From positions 496,001 to 560,000 of the forward strand of contig JBGAJN010000002.1 of assembly GCA_044224905.1 (NCBI GenBank): 64,000 nt of DNA, given 5' to 3'. A program made the position numbers and the translations under genes. Under the pieces are notes generated by a model. That model was not told the origin of the DNA and did no database searches. It saw only the letters and a program-made list of their open reading frames with translations. Below, one piece after another: positions 61,003-64,000 of the stretch (within the stretch, counting starts at the first letter, position 1; each line of letters opens with the position of its first letter). The DNA comes from JBGAJN01 sp044224905. Lineage in GTDB: Bacteria; Verrucomicrobiota; Verrucomicrobiia; Limisphaerales; JBGAJN01.

Positions 61003-62085
61003 TCACTGCGGCCAGTTGCCGTCTGCGATCGGTTTTAGCGTGAGCTTCGCGGGATCAATCACTGCGTGACGCACCTTCTTCCGCTTCCACGTGTAAGTGA
61101 TGTGCACGAGTCCGTCGCTGGTTTGGATGATTGCGGGATAGCTGAACTCCATCTTCGGCTCGTCTTCGAGCACGAGCGCAGCTTCCCATGATTTTCCGTC
61201 CTTCGACACGGCGAGGTTCAGCGGCGAACGCCCGCGCGCGGTGTGGTTGTAGATGAGCAAATGGCGACCGTCCTTCAAAGTCGCAGCGTCGGTTCCTGAG
61301 TTGGGATTCGGCAATTCCGTGAGGGACATCTCGCCCCAGGTTTTCCCGCCGTCGGCGGAACTGATTTGAAATACGTGCTTCTGCTGGGTGCGCCCGATGG
61401 CCAGGAGTTTTTCACCGCCCAGAAACAGGATGCTCGGTTGGATGGCGCCAATCGTAAGACCGTCGTTGAGGTAAGCTGATTTCGTCCACGTCGTACCGAG
61501 GTCGGCGGTGCGCTCGAACTTCACCTGCCACCGGCTCGGCTTCTCGGTGGTCTCGTTGCTGGTGGGGCAAAGAATGTCTCCATTCGCGAGTTGCACCGGT
61601 TTGTTTTTGATGGGACCGAAAATGCCTTCGGGCAGACGACGCGCGTCGCTCCAGGTGTTTCCGCCATCGGTCGACGTGCGAAGCATGCCCCACCACGTGC
61701 TCGGGCTCGGGCCCACCTTGTAGAACAGCAGCAACGGACCGGTCTTTGGTTGAAAGAGAACCGGGTTCCAGCACGGATGCCGCGAGCCGTCTGTCTGCAC
61801 GCCGTTGGCGACCTCGACGGGAGTTGTCCATTTGCCTTTCACGTTTCGCGAAACCCAGATGCCGACGTCTGGATTCTTCTCCGCCGTCCCGCCGAACCAC
61901 GCCGCTACGAGTCCGCCAGCAGCGGGCTCCACGATGGTCGTCGCGTGACAGCTCGGGAACGGCGCGGTCTCGTAGATGAACTCCGACTTAAGCAACCCGG
62001 ACGCGGCGTTCGCAGCACGCGCGAGCGGGGACAGATTGAACGACGCAACGGCAAGGGCGACGGTGGAGATAGCTTTCCAGTTCAT
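61003..62085 (-). CDS. Secreted sialidase-fold (BNR) protein B
   Basis: A protein of 360 residues with signal peptide AISTVALAVASFNLSPLARAA. It belongs to the BNR_2 sialidase-like family: FPSCHATTIVEPAAGGLVAA near 40, AWFGGTAEKNPDVGIW, STDGGNTW, SADGGKTW, and the C-terminal YPAIIQTSDGLVHITYTW then RHAVIDP, which is typical of the group. Similar proteins are annotated as exo-alpha-sialidases, but some act on rhamnose- or uronate-containing glycans. The start overlaps the aldolase stop by 4 bp (ATGA), so the two are translationally coupled. Confidence 0.85.
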   Translation of the reverse strand: MNWKAISTVALAVASFNLSPLARAANAASGLLKSEFIYETAPFPSCHATTIVEPAAGGLVAAWFGGTAEKNPDVGIWVSRNVKGKWTTPVEVANGVQTDGSRHPCWNPVLFQPKTGPLLLFYKVGPSPSTWWGMLRTSTDGGNTWSDARRLPEGIFGPIKNKPVQLANGDILCPTSNETTEKPSRWQVKFERTADLGTTWTKSAYLNDGLTIGAIQPSILFLGGEKLLAIGRTQQKHVFQISSADGGKTWGEMSLTELPNPNSGTDAATLKDGRHLLIYNHTARGRSPLNLAVSKDGKSWEAALVLEDEPKMEFSYPAIIQTSDGLVHITYTWKRKKVRHAVIDPAKLTLKPIADGNWPQ

Positions 62086-63002
62086 AGGTTTTTCACGAGT
62101 GGATTAAGTTCATCAAGAATCTGACGCACGCGCTTGCGCTCGGGTTCGCGGAAACGCTGGAACGGCTCGGCCATGAAGTCATCGCAAATCCCTGAGAGCG
62201 CGAGCGCGCCCTTGATGCCTTTGATGATGGCGGAGCTGTGCTTGCCGATGCGGTAAAGGTTTTCACTCACACGCATCACGAGCGCGTGCAGTTCGCGGGC
62301 GCGGGCGATGTCGCCGGCTCGCGCGGCCTCGAAGAGTTTCACGTAGAGCTTCGGGAAAAGGTTGGCCCCGCCATTCACGCCGCCGTGTGCGCCGGCGAAG
62401 ACCGCGTCGGACAACATTTCCTCCGGACCGACGAGCACGGGCCAGTCGGGACGATGCGGCAGCAGCGCGAGGATGCGGTGCAGATAGATCATGCTGCACG
62501 AGCTGTCCTTGAGGCCGATGATGCGCGGCTCTGCCATCGCGCGACGCACGGTCTCCGGCTCCATCGCGACCTTGGTGAGCGCGGGCATGTTGTAGAGGAA
62601 CAGCGGGAGCGGCAGTTCGGGCACGAGATGGTCGAGATATTCCTGCAACTCCGGCTGGCCTTCGGGCAGGTAATACGGAGGCGCGACGACGAGCGCATCG
62701 GCGCCCGCATCGGCGGACCACTTGGCGACGTTGAGCGACTCCTGAAAAGCCGTGTCGGTGATGCCCACGAGCACGGGCACACGGCGGTTCACTTGTCGGC
62801 AAGTGCGCTCGATGAGTTCTTTGCGCAGGCGGTAACTGAGGCTCGGGCCTTCGCCGGTCGTGCCGAGGATGAAGAGTCCGTGCACGCCGCCGGCGAGGAT
62901 GTGTTCGATGAGACGTTCGAGGCCGGGCACGTCGAGCGAGTCGCGGTCGCGCAACGGCGTGACCATCGGAGGAATGATGCCGTGGTATTTCGGTAGGTTC
63001 AT
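62082..63002 (-). CDS. DapA/NanA family aldolase
   Basis: A protein of 306 residues from ATG 63002; the longer frame overlaps the MFS gene and adds no homology. The fold is a TIM barrel of the dihydrodipicolinate synthase/N-acetylneuraminate lyase superfamily: GTTGEGPSLS near 48, catalytic Tyr in LFLYNMP (Y137) and the Schiff-base Lys in IIGLKDSS (K165). Family members cleave or form pyruvate adducts of 2-keto-3-deoxy sugar acids, including sialic acid. The BNR and MFS neighbours favour a catabolic sugar-acid lyase. The start overlaps the MFS stop and the stop overlaps the BNR B start, each by 4 bp. Confidence 0.9.
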   Translation of the reverse strand: MNLPKYHGIIPPMVTPLRDRDSLDVPGLERLIEHILAGGVHGLFILGTTGEGPSLSYRLRKELIERTCRQVNRRVPVLVGITDTAFQESLNVAKWSADAGADALVVAPPYYLPEGQPELQEYLDHLVPELPLPLFLYNMPALTKVAMEPETVRRAMAEPRIIGLKDSSCSMIYLHRILALLPHRPDWPVLVGPEEMLSDAVFAGAHGGVNGGANLFPKLYVKLFEAARAGDIARARELHALVMRVSENLYRIGKHSSAIIKGIKGALALSGICDDFMAEPFQRFREPERKRVRQILDELNPLVKNL

Positions 63003-64000
63003 TTTGAAGAATTTGCTTCGCGCGGCTTGATGAGCAGCACGATGAAAACGGAAAGCAGCGCCACCCCGGCGAAGACCCCGAAGATGACGTTGAGCGCCAC
63101 GTGACGGTCGCGCAGCGCGCCAAAGGCCCAATCACCGAAGCCGCCGCACGAGATGCTCACGAGGTTCATGATGCCATACCCCGTGGCGCGCCACTCGGGC
63201 CGCGCGATCTGGCAGAGAATGGGCATGTTGTTGCAGTCGAAAAATCCCCAGCCAAAGCCAAACACGATGAGTCCGGCGATCGCCACGCCGAGCGTGTTGG
63301 CGTTGCCGACGCTGAAGAGCGCAGGCAGGAAAAGCACCATGCCGATTGCGCTGGTGAAGATGCGTCCGCGCGGCGTCGCGCGCATCCAGCGGTCAGCCAG
63401 GGTGCCGCCGATGACGACGCCGATGAGCGAGGCGATTTGCACATAGAGAATCGCGCTCATGCCGGCCTTGCCCTGACCGAGGGAGAATTTTTCCCGCAAA
63501 ATTTCCGGCATCCAGTCGCGCACGACCCAGCCCGCGATGGCTGGCAGCGTGAAGTAGAGCACGAGCAGGAGGAAGTTGCGGTTGCCGAGCAGGCCGCGGA
63601 AAACATTCTCGCGCGGTGCGGCGATTTGATTCGTTGTGGGTTCAGCTTTCGCCCGCACTGGATCACGCAGCAGCGCCAACAACGGCAGTGCGTAAATGAC
63701 GCCGATCATGCCGCACGTGCTGAACGCCCAACGCCAGCCGTGCTCCGGCGAATCTGCGATATAGCCAGCGAAGCCGCCGAGGATTTGCCCGACGTAAATC
63801 CCCGCTTGATGCACGCCCACCGCGCGCGAGCGTGTGAACCCAGCGTGGTATTCCGCGATCAATGCCAGCGCCGTCGGAATGTAGAACGCCTCGCTCACGC
63901 CCATGAGCGCGCGCGCGGCGATGAGTTCATGGAACGTCGTCACGTGCCCAGTCCACCACGTCACCGCCGACCACACGAACAGGCTCAAACCAATGACGAG
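62999..64000 (-). CDS. MFS transporter (5' end outside window)
   Basis: About 333 C-terminal residues are visible; the frame stays open to the window edge and the first two or so helices are missing. Segments include ARALMGVSEAFYIPTALALI (helix 4 region), GWRWAF, a central charged loop, GWVVRDWMPEILREKFSLG and GTLADRWMRATPRGRI, typical of the anion:cation symporter and sugar-acid branches of the major facilitator superfamily. It probably takes up the sugar acid released by the BNR enzymes and passed to the aldolase. It is the first visible gene of the minus-strand operon and overlaps the aldolase gene by 4 bp. Confidence 0.9.
   Translation of the reverse strand, partial: LVIGLSLFVWSAVTWWTGHVTTFHELIAARALMGVSEAFYIPTALALIAEYHAGFTRSRAVGVHQAGIYVGQILGGFAGYIADSPEHGWRWAFSTCGMIGVIYALPLLALLRDPVRAKAEPTTNQIAAPRENVFRGLLGNRNFLLLVLYFTLPAIAGWVVRDWMPEILREKFSLGQGKAGMSAILYVQIASLIGVVIGGTLADRWMRATPRGRIFTSAIGMVLFLPALFSVGNANTLGVAIAGLIVFGFGWGFFDCNNMPILCQIARPEWRATGYGIMNLVSISCGGFGDWAFGALRDRHVALNVIFGVFAGVALLSVFIVLLIKPREANSSK

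Overview
The window looks like a chromosome segment of a Verrucomicrobiota bacterium (PVC superphylum, probably a Limisphaerales/Pedosphaera-like lineage). I infer this from the fused LpxC-FabZ gene, a planctomycete-type cytochrome c (PSD1) plus DUF1501 pair, InlB-repeat secreted proteins ending in an FYRL-type tail, and a very large set of secreted sulfatases. The lipid A genes show a Gram-negative outer membrane. The DNA is GC-rich and densely coding. I saw no insertion sequence, CRISPR array, rRNA or clear tRNA.

Region 1 (1-16.3 kb) is mixed. It has the end of a GNAT acetyltransferase overlapping a histone-deacetylase-family gene, a zinc-ribbon/SPFH pair, the DUF1501/PSD1 operon, two large secreted repeat proteins, and small membrane or exported proteins with their own terminators. 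Region 2 (15.4-26.4 kb) is mostly housekeeping: an SDR oxidoreductase and ROK kinase pair, a GH114-like protein and a HEAT-like protein, then lpxC-fabZ, lpxA, hisJ-like, purA (with a recognisable promoter and terminator-like leader), uppS, cdsA and dxr.

Region 3 (26.5-54.2 kb) is a same-strand train of 19 genes. Fifteen encode secreted S1-type sulfatases with a Cys-type formylglycine motif. Between them lie a GH32 glycosidase, a glutamine-amidotransferase-like BPL_N protein, a small membrane protein and a toroid-like secreted protein. A strong hairpin follows the last sulfatase. Region 4 (54.2-64 kb) is a convergent minus-strand operon: MFS transporter, NanA/DapA-type aldolase, two sialidase-fold (BNR) proteins, a lectin-esterase-SMP30 trimodular protein, a NodB-type deacetylase, and an FGE-fold/BNR fusion without the FGE catalytic cysteines.

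Regions 3 and 4 together read as a polysaccharide-degradation locus for a heavily sulfated, probably acetylated and perhaps sialylated or fructose-containing glycan. Sulfatases, an esterase and a deacetylase would strip substituents, BNR and GH32 enzymes would release sugars, and MFS plus aldolase would take up and cleave a keto-acid sugar. Unusual points are the number of sulfatases, the absence of an obvious sulfatase-activating enzyme in the window, several sulfatases with altered catalytic motifs, lysine-rich tails on many of them, and signal peptides that appear to be built from a short interspersed DNA repeat. The substrate itself cannot be read from the sequence.
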